A DNA stretch of 33,054 bases from Acidimicrobiia bacterium. GTDB lineage: Bacteria; Actinomycetota; Acidimicrobiia; Acidimicrobiales; Poriferisodalaceae. Where the stretch lies: positions 1-33,054 of the forward strand of contig JAJDTF010000116.1 of assembly GCA_022827265.1 (NCBI GenBank). Reading direction: 5' to 3'. A program made the translations under genes and the position numbers. Under the pieces are notes generated by a model. That model ran no database searches and was not told the origin of the DNA. It was given only the letters and a program-made list of their open reading frames with translations. The number at the start of each line of letters is the position of its first letter. Within the stretch, counting starts at the first letter, position 1. Shown in pieces: positions 1 to 10,098 of this stretch.

Positions 1-1
1 C

Positions 2-919
2 CGCGGCATCTTCGCCATCAACGAGCTGCCCGACCTGGCCGAGCGGATCCAGGTGGGCCTGCTCAACGTGCTCGAGGAGCGCGACGTGCAGATCCGCGGC
101 TACAAGATCCGCCTGCCGCTCGACGTGCTGCTGGTGGCCACCGCCAACCCCGAGGACTACACCAACCGGGGCCGCATCATCACGCCGCTGAAAGACCGCT
201 TCGGCGCCCAGATCCGCACCCACTACCCGCTCGACGTCGACACCGAGATGGACATCGCATCGGCGGAGGCCCGCCCGCTGGATCTCACCGAGATGGGCGA
301 GGGCGTCGTGGTGACGCTGCCCGACTTCATGGCCGAGATCGTGGCGACCTTCAGCCATGTGGCCCGTGCCAGCAGCCAGGTCAACCAGCGCTCGGGCGTG
401 TCGGTGCGCATGACCGTCACCAACACCGAGACGCTCGCGGCCAACGCCACCCGCCGGGCGCTGCAGCGCGGCGAACGGCACGTGGTGCCCCGCGTCAGCG
501 ACCTCGAATCGCTCATGAGCTCCACCGCCGGCAAGATCGAGATCGAGTCGATGGAGGAGGGGCGCGACGGCAAGATCGTGGAGACCATGCTGCGGGCGGC
601 CGTGCTCGAAGTGTTCAAGAACCGCTTCTCGCCCGACGAGCTGAGCGATGTGGTCGCCAGCTTCGGCGAGGGCAACGTGGTGCACACCGGCGACGACCTC
701 GGCTCGGAGGCCTACATGGAGCTGCTCGCCGGCAACCAGGCGCTGGCGGTTGCCGCTGAGTCGCTGGTCGCCGCTGCGGCTGAACCGCAGTCGGACGAGG
801 GCGCCGCGCCCGCAGTGCTGGCCTCGGCCGTCGAGCTGGTGCTCGAGGGCCTGCACCTGTCCAAGCGGCTCAACAAGGAGCACGTCGGCGCCCGGGCCAC
901 CTACCGCTCACGCGGTTGA
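2..919 (+). CDS. MoxR/Mg-chelatase-type AAA+ ATPase, 5' truncated by window edge
   Basis: The reading frame is open from base 2, so the true start lies upstream; 305 codons are visible, ending at TGA 917-919. The visible part begins just after the Walker B region with GIFAINELPDLAERIQ, followed by the LLNVLEERDVQIRGY strand, the sensor-1 asparagine segment LLVATANPEDY, and the LKDRFGAQI arginine-finger region. This is the order seen in ChlI/BchI and MoxR-type AAA+ ATPases. A helical lid domain follows. Walker A is outside the window. Such ATPases act as ring motors with a VWA-domain partner, and the next gene is a VWA protein on the same strand, so the two probably form a complex. Nothing suggests chlorophyll synthesis, so true magnesium chelation is unlikely; the client is unknown. 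Confidence 0.88.
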   Translation, partial: RGIFAINELPDLAERIQVGLLNVLEERDVQIRGYKIRLPLDVLLVATANPEDYTNRGRIITPLKDRFGAQIRTHYPLDVDTEMDIASAEARPLDLTEMGEGVVVTLPDFMAEIVATFSHVARASSQVNQRSGVSVRMTVTNTETLAANATRRALQRGERHVVPRVSDLESLMSSTAGKIEIESMEEGRDGKIVETMLRAAVLEVFKNRFSPDELSDVVASFGEGNVVHTGDDLGSEAYMELLAGNQALAVAAESLVAAAAEPQSDEGAAPAVLASAVELVLEGLHLSKRLNKEHVGARATYRSRG

Positions 920-957
920 GTCGCCGCCCCGGCTGCGACCGTGAGAGAGTGAACCTC

Positions 958-1035
958 ATGCAGGTGAGTTCTGCATTTCCGAGACGGGTGGCTCCACCCG
1001 CGACTGACGGTGGCAATCACGGCGGCCAGCAATGA
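958..1035 (+). CDS. possible 25-codon leader ORF coupled to the VWA gene
   Basis: An ATG at 958, preceded by the purine-rich GAGAGAG, opens a 25-residue frame (begins MQVSSAFPRR, ends GGNHGGQQ). Its TGA overlaps the VWA start as ATGA at 1032-1035. The arrangement is what translational coupling looks like. It contains the inverted repeat CGGGTGG-ct-CCACCCG (985-1000), which could be a hairpin. No homology is recognised and the peptide may have no function of its own. Chance overlap cannot be excluded. Confidence 0.3.
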   Translation: MQVSSAFPRRVAPPATDGGNHGGQQ

Positions 1036-3068
1036 AGATCCGCTGGCGTCGGGCCCGTCGCGAGGGCGCCCGGTTCCGCTATTCCGCGTGGGACGGCACC
1101 CAGACCGGATTCGACTTCGACGCGGACAGCCTCTTCGCCGAGATGACCGACGATCTGCTGTATCACGGCGATCTCAATGCCGCCCTGCGCCGGCTCATGC
1201 AGCAGGGATTCACCGACTCCGAGGGGAACCGGCTCGAAGGCCTGCGCGAGATGATCGAGCGGCTGCGCGACCGGCGCAAGGACATGCTCGAGCAATTCGA
1301 CCTCGGCGGTGTGTACGACGACATCGCCCGCGAACTCGACGAGATCACCGACACCGAACGCGAGGCGCTGGAGGAGTTCGCACAGGACGCCGCTGACAGC
1401 GGCGACGAGCGCCGAGAAGAGATCGCCCAGTCCAGCGCTGCGGAGCGCAACCTGCAGCTCGACATGCTGCCCCCCGACCTGGCCGGCAAGATGCGCGGCC
1501 TGCAGAGCTACGACTTCGAATCGCCCGAGGCCCGCGAGCAGTTCAACGAGCTCGTCGAGCGGCTGCGCCAGGAAGTGGCCCAGAGCTACTTCGACCAGAT
1601 GACTGGGGCGATGGGCAACATGAGTCCCGAAGACCTGGCCCGCACCAAGGACATGATGGCCGAGCTCAACCAGATGCTCGAACAGCGTGCCCGCGGCGAG
1701 GAGCCCGACTTCGAGGGCTTCATGGATCGCTACGGCGACTTCTTCCCCGAGAATCCCCAGACGCTCGACGAGCTGCTCGAGATCATGGCCAAGCGCATGG
1801 CGGCCATGGCCTCGATGCTCAACTCGATGACGCCCGCCCAGCGCCAGCAGCTCGCCGACCTCGCATCCCAGCTCATGGACGACATGGATCTGCAGTGGCA
1901 GGCCCAGCAGCTCGCCCAGAATCTCCAGCAGGCGTTCCCCGACATGGGCTGGGACCGGGGCTACCAGTTCGGCGGCGACGACCCGCTGTCGATGTCCCAG
2001 GCTGCCGACGTGCTCGCCCAGCTCGGCGACCTCGACGCGCTGGCCGAGATGCTGCAGGGCGCGGTGAGCCCCTCGGCGCTGGCAGAGGTGGATCCCGAGC
2101 GGGTGCGCGAGCTGCTCGGCGACCAGTCGGCCGAGGCGCTCGAACGGCTCAGCGAGATGGCGCGCATGCTCGAGGAATCAGGCCTCGCGCAGCACAACGA
2201 GGGCCGGCTGGAGCTGACGCCGCGGGCGCTGCGCCGCATCGGGCAGAACGCGCTCGGCGACCTGTTCAACCGCCTGATGGACGACAAGGTCGGCAGCCAC
2301 CAGGTGCGCAAATCGGGCGTCGGCCACGAGTTCGCGTACGAGACCAAGCCGTATGAGTTCGGCGACGCGTTCAACCTCAACATCGAGCGCACCGTGCGCA
2401 ACGCCGTGGCCCGCCAGGGCACCGGCACGCCGGTGAGCCTGACGCCGGACGACTTCGAGATCGAGCGCTCTGAGCTGCTGTCGCGGGCGTCCACCGTGCT
2501 GATGCTGGACCTGTCGCTGTCGATGCCGATGCGTGACAACTTCCTGCCCGCCAAGAAGGTCACGATGGCGCTGCACTCGCTGATCTCGACGCAGTTCCCG
2601 CGTGACTACCTGGGCATCGTGGGCTTCGCCGAGTCAGCCCATGAGCTGACCGCTGCCCAGCTCCCCGAGGTCTCGTGGGACTTCGCCTACGGCACCAATA
2701 TGCAGCACGGCTTCATGATCGCCCGGCGCCTGCTGGCCCGTCAGTCCGGCTCGAAGCAGATCATCATGATCACCGACGGCGAGCCCACGGCCCACCTGGC
2801 ACGCGACGGGCGGCCGTACTTCGCCTACCCGCCGGTGCGCGAGACCATCGAGGCCACGCTGCTGGAAGTGGCCCGGGCGACCCGCGAGGACATCCGGATC
2901 AACGTGTTCATGCTCGACCCCAACAGCTACCTGCGGGCGTTCGTGGAGAAGATGACCGAGATGAACGGCGGGCGGGCATTCTTCACCAGCCCCCACAACC
3001 TGGGCGACTACGTGCTGGTCGACTTCCTCGAGCACCGCCGCAAGCTCATCACCAGCGGCCGTATGTAG
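1032..3068 (+). CDS. VWA-domain protein, partner of the upstream AAA+ ATPase
   Basis: 678 residues. The first ~450 are highly charged, Glu/Gln-rich and helical, with likely coiled coils. The C-terminal ~200 residues form a von Willebrand factor A domain with an intact MIDAS metal site: D493-x-S495-x-S497 (LMLDLSLSMPM), T555 (GTNMQ) and D582 (ITDGEPTAH). MIDAS domains bind Mg2+ and dock onto AAA+ rings or substrate proteins. The ATG at 1032 is chosen because an in-frame stop lies at 1005-1007 with no earlier start after it. It follows the AAA+ ATPase by ~110 bp, a pairing known from MoxR/VWA and ChlI/ChlD-like modules. The exact target is unknown. It is cytoplasmic, with no signal peptide or membrane segment visible. 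Confidence 0.88.
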   Translation: MKIRWRRARREGARFRYSAWDGTQTGFDFDADSLFAEMTDDLLYHGDLNAALRRLMQQGFTDSEGNRLEGLREMIERLRDRRKDMLEQFDLGGVYDDIARELDEITDTEREALEEFAQDAADSGDERREEIAQSSAAERNLQLDMLPPDLAGKMRGLQSYDFESPEAREQFNELVERLRQEVAQSYFDQMTGAMGNMSPEDLARTKDMMAELNQMLEQRARGEEPDFEGFMDRYGDFFPENPQTLDELLEIMAKRMAAMASMLNSMTPAQRQQLADLASQLMDDMDLQWQAQQLAQNLQQAFPDMGWDRGYQFGGDDPLSMSQAADVLAQLGDLDALAEMLQGAVSPSALAEVDPERVRELLGDQSAEALERLSEMARMLEESGLAQHNEGRLELTPRALRRIGQNALGDLFNRLMDDKVGSHQVRKSGVGHEFAYETKPYEFGDAFNLNIERTVRNAVARQGTGTPVSLTPDDFEIERSELLSRASTVLMLDLSLSMPMRDNFLPAKKVTMALHSLISTQFPRDYLGIVGFAESAHELTAAQLPEVSWDFAYGTNMQHGFMIARRLLARQSGSKQIIMITDGEPTAHLARDGRPYFAYPPVRETIEATLLEVARATREDIRINVFMLDPNSYLRAFVEKMTEMNGGRAFFTSPHNLGDYVLVDFLEHRRKLITSGRM

Positions 3069-3087
3069 CTGCTGCGCGCCCGGGGGC

Positions 3088-3795
3088 TCAGTCTGGGGGG
3101 TGCAGGCCGTCGAGGACCATGTCGGCGAACTGGCGTGCTAGGTCGTCGAGACGCAGTTCGCCGCCGGGGCGATACCAGCTTGCCAGGGAGTTGAGGCCTG
3201 AGATCATGATCCGGGCCAGCACCTTGGCGTTGGTGTCGGTTCGCAGCGAACCGTCGGCTTGACCCTCGGCCAGCAGCCCGACCCACAGATCGGTGAAGTC
3301 GCGCAGGGCGCTGGTGAGCTGCTCTCGTGTGTGCGGCGGCGACTCGTTGTAGCAGCGGATGTTTGCCACAGTGAAGCTGCTCTCGGCCACGATGCAGTTG
3401 ACGTACGCAACGATGGCTTCGGCCAGACGCTCAGAGCCCTTCGATTCGGGACCCAGCTCGACGAGTGCCGCGTCGATCGCACTCTGGGCGTGATCGATGC
3501 CGACCCGCAGCACTTCCTCGACGATCGCGTCCTTGGAGTCGAAGTGGTAGTAGAGGCTGCCGGCCTGCATCTCTGCAGCACCCGCGATGTCGGTGAGCGT
3601 GGTGGCGGCGTAGCCGCGGCACGACAGCAGGCGCGCGGCAGCATCCAAGATGCGCATACGGCTGCGCTCGCCCTTGCGGATCCGGCGTCCATTGCCGTTC
3701 CCGTTGCTGCCGTTCTGGTCGGCGTCAGCGGCAACGGTGCTGTCTGCGGTATCCGGCTCGGCCGAGCTGCCAGAGGCTGTCTCGGTGCTTTCCAT
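3088..3795 (-). CDS. TetR-family repressor, KstR2-like
   Basis: 235 residues from the ATG at 3795. A low-complexity Gly/Asn/Asp-rich N-terminus (to about residue 40) precedes a standard TetR helix-turn-helix, with RILDAAARLL starting at residue 48 and AGSLYYHFDSKDAIVEEV as the recognition end. The C-terminal ligand domain ends with LASWYRPGGELRLDDLA, typical of the KstR2-like TetR C-terminal family, whose known members sense acyl-CoA or steroid-ring intermediates. The longer frame upstream is rejected because a TAGGTT -10 box (3811-3806, minus strand) lies 10 nt from this ATG, implying leaderless transcription, and the operator palindrome lies just upstream. It is divergent from the monooxygenase, its probable target. 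It converges on the VWA gene with a 19-bp gap. Confidence 0.9.
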   Translation of the reverse strand: MESTETASGSSAEPDTADSTVAADADQNGSNGNGNGRRIRKGERSRMRILDAAARLLSCRGYAATTLTDIAGAAEMQAGSLYYHFDSKDAIVEEVLRVGIDHAQSAIDAALVELGPESKGSERLAEAIVAYVNCIVAESSFTVANIRCYNESPPHTREQLTSALRDFTDLWVGLLAEGQADGSLRTDTNAKVLARIMISGLNSLASWYRPGGELRLDDLARQFADMVLDGLHPPD

Positions 3796-3815
3796 GCCTC
3801 GGAGCAACCTAGTCC

Positions 3816-3829
3816 TGAACGCGCGTTCA
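3816..3829. promoter_or_regulatory. perfect 14-bp operator palindrome for the TetR repressor
   Basis: TGAACGCGCGTTCA is its own reverse complement. It lies immediately upstream of the TAGGTT -10 box of the minus-strand TetR gene (3811-3806), where a -35/-10 spacer would be, so a bound repressor would block that promoter. It is also about 65 bp upstream of the likely -10 of the divergent monooxygenase (TACACT, 3894-3899). Size and symmetry match TetR-type operators. Binding is inferred. Confidence 0.7.
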
Positions 3830-3864
3830 TGCAGTGGTCGTCTGGCTGAGGGTGCGTGCGCCGG

Positions 3865-3899
3865 CTCCCGGGCCTCTCGGGAGAACACTCACCTACACT
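3865..3899 (+). promoter_or_regulatory. likely promoter region of the monooxygenase
   Basis: An inverted repeat CTCCCG-N7-CGGGAG (3865-3870/3878-3883) is followed by a -10-like TACACT at 3894-3899, about 50 bp before the chosen GTG start. No good -35 is seen. The repeat could be a second regulator site overlapping the -35 position. Confidence 0.35.
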
Positions 3900-3948
3900 C
3901 CGCGGAGAAGCCCGGATCGTGCCGGGGAACGAGGCCGTGGGAGCCAGG

Positions 3949-5073
3949 GTGAAGTTCAGCTTGTTCATGTACTGCACGATCGGCCGGCGCCACGAGCTCG
4001 AAGCCGGTCTCGCCGGGCTCAACAACGACTACTACCAGCGCATGCTCGGCGAGATCGCCGAGATCGCACGCTTCGCCGACGACAACGGCTGGTACGGCTT
4101 CGGCCACCCCGAGCACCACCTGCAGATCGAGGGTTTCGAGATCTCCAACGATCTGAACCTGATGGCGAGCTGGATCGCCCAGCACACCAGCCGGCTGCGA
4201 CCGATCGCGTGCGGCTACGTGTCCACCACCCACAACCCGATGCGTGTGGCCGAGCAGGTGGCCACGCTCGACCACATGACCGGCGGGCGGCTGTGCTTCG
4301 GCGTGGTGCGCGGCTACCAGCACCGCTGGGTGGACCAGTTCAAGATCCGCCCCGACCTCGCAGCGGTGGGCAAGTGGAACCGCGGCACCGACGAAGACGC
4401 CTACAACCGTCGTTTCTTCGAGGAGTTCGTCGACATCGTGCTCGCCGCCTTGAAGAACAACACGTTCTCCTACGAGGGCGAGTTCTGGCGCTTCCCCAAC
4501 GACAACCTCAACCCCCACACCCACACCGTCTATTCCGACTACGGCGCCGGGGTCGACCCCGACATGACGATCCACGAGGTCGGCATCGCCCCCCGCCCGC
4601 TGCAGTCGCCGCACCCGCCGCTGTACGGCGGGTTCACCATGTCGATGGACTCGGCGGTCTTCTGGGCGCGCCACGGCGGCACGCCGATCGTGCTGAGCGA
4701 CAAGATGGACTTCTGCGAGGCGCTGTGGAAGGCGTACCGCGCCGAGGCCGCGCAGCACGGCATCGAGAAGGCCCGCGGGCACGAGTGCGGCTGGGGCGGC
4801 GTCGCAGTGTGCGCGCCCACCGATGCCCAGGCTTGGGAGCTGTTCGCCGACATGGAGTGGTTCTGGAACCAGTGGGCCATCCAGTTCGGCCAGGGCATGC
4901 CGCTGCAGCTCGTCGGCAGCCCCGACACGATCAGCCGCCAGATCGAGGAGGCGCAGACAGTGCTCGGCGTCGAGGAAGCCTTCTTCCTCGTGCCCCAGGG
5001 CATCCACTCCGCCGGCCAGATCAACACGTCGCTCGAGCTCATCAGCGACAAGGTGATGCCCCGCTTTGCGTGA
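3949..5073 (+). CDS. luciferase-like flavin-dependent monooxygenase
   Basis: 374 residues from the GTG at 3949, preceded by a GGGAG-type ribosome site at about 3940; a second in-frame GTG at 3937 is possible. The fold is the bacterial luciferase-like (beta/alpha)8 barrel: an N-terminal strand VKFSLFMYC, then WYGFGHPEHHLQ (the helix with the conserved histidine pair), LRPIACGYVSTTHNPMRVAEQ, LDHMTGGRLCFGVVRGYQ (the family glycine-rich phosphate-binding turn), and a C-terminal VGSPDTISRQIEE. Members use reduced FMN or F420 to oxygenate or reduce small substrates. Actinobacteria often use them on lipids, terpenoids or xenobiotics, but no substrate can be named here. Divergence from a KstR2-like repressor suggests induction by a CoA-linked or hydrophobic compound. 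Cytosolic. Confidence 0.87.
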   Translation: MKFSLFMYCTIGRRHELEAGLAGLNNDYYQRMLGEIAEIARFADDNGWYGFGHPEHHLQIEGFEISNDLNLMASWIAQHTSRLRPIACGYVSTTHNPMRVAEQVATLDHMTGGRLCFGVVRGYQHRWVDQFKIRPDLAAVGKWNRGTDEDAYNRRFFEEFVDIVLAALKNNTFSYEGEFWRFPNDNLNPHTHTVYSDYGAGVDPDMTIHEVGIAPRPLQSPHPPLYGGFTMSMDSAVFWARHGGTPIVLSDKMDFCEALWKAYRAEAAQHGIEKARGHECGWGGVAVCAPTDAQAWELFADMEWFWNQWAIQFGQGMPLQLVGSPDTISRQIEEAQTVLGVEEAFFLVPQGIHSAGQINTSLELISDKVMPRFA

Positions 5074-5089
5074 GCCCCCGGCTGGTTCC

Positions 5090-5134
5090 ATGCACCTGGC
5101 GACGCCACGACGACGATCAGCACAGGCGCCCTGA
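5090..5134 (+). CDS. possible 14-codon coupling ORF before the STAS gene
   Basis: An ATG at 5090 opens a 14-codon frame (MHLATPRRRSAQAP) whose TGA overlaps the STAS start by one base as TGATG (5132-5136). It could serve translational re-initiation. No upstream ribosome site is convincing, so this is tentative. Confidence 0.2.
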   Translation: MHLATPRRRSAQAP

Positions 5135-5514
5135 TGCTGGGCTTTGCTGAGCGCACGATGACGGCTGCCGACGGCGCCGCCGTCGTGGTGGTCACGCCGC
5201 GCGGCGAGCTCGACCTGGCTGCGGTCGCGTTGCTGGACAGCGCACTGCGCTCGGCGCTGGCGAGGGCGGGCACACAGCCGCGGCTGGTGATCGACCTGTC
5301 CGATGTGGATGTCCTGCAGCCGGTCACCCTCGGCGTGCTGCTCGACGCGCGTCGACGCTGCCGGGCCGCCGACGGCGGCTTGGTGCTGGTGGTGAGTGCG
5401 CCCGGGGTGGCCGCGACCTTGGCCGAAACCGGGGTCGATCCGCTCTTCGACACGGCGACTGAGCTGCGAGCCGCCCTTGCGCATATCTCGGATGCCAGAG
5501 GCTCGAACCGCTAG
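5134..5514 (+). CDS. STAS-domain protein (anti-sigma-antagonist-like, no phosphoserine)
   Basis: 126 residues, a single STAS domain: strand VVVVTPRGELDLAAV, helix, strand RLVIDLSDVDVLQPV, helix TLGVLLDARRRCRA, strand LVLVVSAP. STAS proteins such as SpoIIAA and RsbV bind anti-sigma kinases and are switched by phosphorylation of a serine in a D-S-S-G motif at the start of helix 2. Here that position reads QPVT, so the usual serine is missing. It may be constitutively active or act by binding only. An alternative ATG at 5158 would remove eight residues. It follows the monooxygenase on the same strand after 60 bp. No kinase or sigma factor is nearby, so the partner must be elsewhere. Confidence 0.75.
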   Translation: MLGFAERTMTAADGAAVVVVTPRGELDLAAVALLDSALRSALARAGTQPRLVIDLSDVDVLQPVTLGVLLDARRRCRAADGGLVLVVSAPGVAATLAETGVDPLFDTATELRAALAHISDARGSNR

Positions 5515-5635
5515 GCGCAGATGTCTGAGCGGGCAGGCCGGCCCGCCCGCAGGACGAGTGCTCATCGGCGGGCACGACACTTCGAGGCGGCTTCGACGAT
5601 TGACAGCGACAGTGAGGCGGTTGGTCGGCGGGCCG

Positions 5636-5641
5636 TATCCT
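5636..5641 (+). promoter_or_regulatory. -10 box of nhaA
   Basis: TATCCT lies 10 nt before the nhaA ATG (5652), giving a near-leaderless transcript. A perfect TTGACA at 5600-5605 is too far away (30 bp) to be its -35. No Shine-Dalgarno sequence is seen. Confidence 0.4.
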
Positions 5642-5651
5642 GAGCGGCTGT

Positions 5652-7019
5652 ATGGCGGGTTCTGACTACCTGTTCCAGCGTGAGACGTTCGTCGGGGGCG
5701 ACAGTCGGCTCGCTCGCTACGTAGCCCGGCCGATCCTGAAGTTCATTCACCGCGAGGTGGCCAGCAGCGTGCTGCTGCTGGTGGCCACTGCGGCAGCGCT
5801 CATCTGGGCCAACTCGTCGTGGAGCGACAGCTATTTCGATTTCTGGCACACCTATATCGACCTCGCCATCGGCAGTTATCACCTCCATCCGCTGACGTTG
5901 GAGCAATTCGTCAACGACGGCCTCATGGCGCTGTTCTTCTTCGTGGTGGGCCTCGAGATCAAGCGCGAGCTGGTGACCGGTCATCTCGCCAGCGTGCGCG
6001 CTGCCATGCTGCCGGCGATTGCCGCCATCGGCGGGATGGTCGTGCCGGCGGCGCTGTACTTCGTTTTGAATCCGTCCGGCGAGGCCAGCGGGGGCTGGGC
6101 GATCCCGATGGCAACCGACATCGCGTTCGCCGTGGGCATCGTGTCGCTGCTGGGCTCGCGCGTCCCGCCGATGCTGCGGCTGTTTCTGCTGACGCTGGCC
6201 ATTGTGGACGACATCGGGGCTATCGCCGTCATCGCGATCTTCTACTCAGGCGATCTCGACTTCAGATGGCTGGCGCTGGCCGTCGGTCTGCTCATCGTGA
6301 TCCGTGCCCTCACCATGATGAAGGTCTGGGCAATCGAGGTGTACGTCGTGCTGGGGATCGTGGTCTGGTTCGCGACGCTCGAGTCCGGCGTGCATGCCAC
6401 GATTGCCGGCGTGGCGCTCGGGCTGCTGGCGCCCGCCAAGCCGCTGCTCGACTCCAAGAAGGCCCAGGAGGTCGTGGATCACCTCCCCGACGATCCCAGC
6501 GTCGACCACGTGCACCAGGCGTCGTTCCTGGTGCAGGAATCGGTGCCGATGACTGAGCGTCTCGAGACGACCCTCCACCCGTTCACGGCGTTCCTGATCG
6601 TGCCCATCTTCGCCCTCGCAAACGCCGGCGTGAAGCTGTCCGGCGACACCGTGGCCGACGCGGCGGCTTCTCCCATCACCTGGGGGGTGATCCTGGGGCT
6701 GGTGGTCGGCAAGCCGGTCGGCATCACACTGTTCACATGGGTGGCGACGCGACTCGGCTTCGAACTGCCCGACGGACTCAGCTGGCCGCAGTTCGTCGGC
6801 GCCGGGTTCGCGGCAGGCATCGGCTTCACCGTCTCGATCCTGATCTCAGGACTCGCCTTCGACAGCGGCGGGGTGACGGACCTCGCCAAGATCGGCATCC
6901 TGGTGGCGTCCTTGGTCGCAGCTGCGGGCGCATTGGCAGTCCTGTGGTGGGCCGGCAGGGGCGCGTCCCGCGACGAACCCCGGGTTGAGGAGCAGCCCGA
7001 TCCTCAACCGTCGAACTAG
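5652..7019 (+). CDS. nhaA: Na+/H+ antiporter NhaA
   Basis: 455 residues with about 12 membrane helices. The family hallmarks are intact: NDGLMALFFFVVGLEIKRE in helix 2/3, ATDIAFAVGIV with D156 (equivalent to E. coli D133), and LAIVDDIGAIAVIA with the paired aspartates D186/D187 (E. coli D163/D164), which carry the exchanged ions. NhaA exports Na+ (or Li+) for incoming protons at the cytoplasmic membrane and supports salt and alkali tolerance. It is longer than the ~390-residue E. coli protein, mainly through an N-terminal extension of about 25 residues, a cytoplasmic loop and a hydrophilic tail. It stands directly before a membrane pyrophosphatase, consistent with a salt-stress neighbourhood. 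Confidence 0.97.
   Translation: MAGSDYLFQRETFVGGDSRLARYVARPILKFIHREVASSVLLLVATAAALIWANSSWSDSYFDFWHTYIDLAIGSYHLHPLTLEQFVNDGLMALFFFVVGLEIKRELVTGHLASVRAAMLPAIAAIGGMVVPAALYFVLNPSGEASGGWAIPMATDIAFAVGIVSLLGSRVPPMLRLFLLTLAIVDDIGAIAVIAIFYSGDLDFRWLALAVGLLIVIRALTMMKVWAIEVYVVLGIVVWFATLESGVHATIAGVALGLLAPAKPLLDSKKAQEVVDHLPDDPSVDHVHQASFLVQESVPMTERLETTLHPFTAFLIVPIFALANAGVKLSGDTVADAAASPITWGVILGLVVGKPVGITLFTWVATRLGFELPDGLSWPQFVGAGFAAGIGFTVSILISGLAFDSGGVTDLAKIGILVASLVAAAGALAVLWWAGRGASRDEPRVEEQPDPQPSN
6983..7009 (+). terminator. hairpin at the 3' end of nhaA, possible terminator
   Basis: GGTTGAGGA (6983-6991) and TCCTCAACC (7001-7009) form a perfect 9-bp stem with a 9-nt loop, ending 8 nt before the nhaA stop codon. 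No U-run follows, as is common in actinobacterial terminators. It could also protect the mRNA end. Confidence 0.4.
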
Positions 7020-7236
7020 CCGTTCCCAGCGTCGGGACGTTTGCGAGCGGCAGCCTTGGGGCCTAGCGTTTCCGCGGCGTTGCGGACGGCTCGACGTCGT
7101 GCGAGATGTCCGCAGCAGGCTCCGGAGCGTGTGCGGTACTGGTCCGGCCGGAACGTGCACCGAGGGCTCGGCGCCCTGACATCCCCCCGATCCCGACGCG
7201 ACCTGATCTGAATCCGATGTGCCCCTGGAGGCCCAT

Positions 7237-9357
<2,121 letters not shown>

Positions 9358-9375
9358 CCAGTCCTGCTGCGAGCG

Positions 9376-9774
9376 TCAGGCGCCGAGGACGGCCGTGCCG
9401 ATGGCGCGGGCCGCTTCTGCCTGACGCCGGTCGAACGTCAGCACGGACGCATTCGGGCTCGCTCGCCGGGCAGCCGCCAGGTGGATCGCGTCGAGCGAGC
9501 GGCACAGCGTCTCCTCAGCAATCCGGGCAGCGTCCATGCACACCTCGGCATCGAGGCTCATGAGCGCAAACTCGTCAAGATCGATCTGCAGCTGATTCTG
9601 AACTCGCGCCAATTCGTCGCCCCGAAAGAGCCGCGTGAGGTTGCGCCTGACTTCGATCTCGGTCAGTCGCGAGGTGACGAGTACCTGATCCTCGGCCATG
9701 AATCGGAGCGCGACGTCGGAATCGCGCTCCGGCCTGTACCTCTTGAACAGAGCGCTTGATTCCACGTAGAGCAT
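9376..9774 (-). CDS. vapC: PIN-domain toxin, VapC family
   Basis: 132 residues, the usual VapC size. The PIN acidic residues are visible: MLYVESSALFKRY (the first position is Glu where Asp is usual), TSRLTEIEVRRNL, CRSLDAIHLAAA and VLTFDRRQAEAA. VapC toxins are Mg2+-dependent ribonucleases that cut tRNA or rRNA and stop translation until bound by the antitoxin. The ATG overlaps the antitoxin stop by one base (TGATG), so toxin translation is probably coupled to antitoxin translation. Glu in place of the first Asp still allows metal binding in many PIN proteins. Its RNA target cannot be predicted. Confidence 0.88.
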   Translation of the reverse strand: MLYVESSALFKRYRPERDSDVALRFMAEDQVLVTSRLTEIEVRRNLTRLFRGDELARVQNQLQIDLDEFALMSLDAEVCMDAARIAEETLCRSLDAIHLAAARRASPNASVLTFDRRQAEAARAIGTAVLGA

Positions 9775-10079
9775 CAGTCACCGCGGTCTTCGTCGAGCAT
9801 TTCTTGGATGGTCGGTGCATCGGCCGTCAGCTGCGGTCGATCGAAGTGCTTGAGGCCGCCGCGCCGTTTGGCAGGTGTGATCCAGCCCTCTGCGATGCCC
9901 TGTTCGATGCGTGCGAGGTCGTCCAGCGTCGAGTCGTCCAGCGGGGTGAGCTGCGCCACGGGCCGTCCCCGGTCCGTGACGATGAGGCGCTCGCCGCCGG
10001 CAGCCCGCCGCACGCACTCCGACAGCTTCGCTTTCAGCTCCCGGATGCCGATATCGGTGCTCGTTGCCTCACTGCTCAT
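9774..10079 (-). CDS. vapB: Phd/YefM-type antitoxin of the VapBC pair
   Basis: 101 residues. The N-terminal DIGIRELKAKLSECVRRAAG followed by ERLIVTDRGRPVAQLTP is the Phd/YefM DNA-binding fold. The C-terminal ~45 residues, with EGWITPAKRRGG and an acidic tail, would wrap the toxin. It neutralises the PIN toxin and, with it, represses the operon. The ATG at 10079 lies close below a TACAAT -10 box and an inverted repeat that fits an autoregulatory operator. The pair sits between the pyrophosphatase and the betaine permease, unrelated to either. Confidence 0.87.
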   Translation of the reverse strand: MSSEATSTDIGIRELKAKLSECVRRAAGGERLIVTDRGRPVAQLTPLDDSTLDDLARIEQGIAEGWITPAKRRGGLKHFDRPQLTADAPTIQEMLDEDRGD

Positions 10080-10098
10080 GTGACCACACTATTGGACG

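Noticed and set aside
2..919. True magnesium chelatase subunit for (bacterio)chlorophyll
   Set aside because: There are no pigment genes nearby, and the VWA partner lacks the ChlD layout with its own AAA domain.
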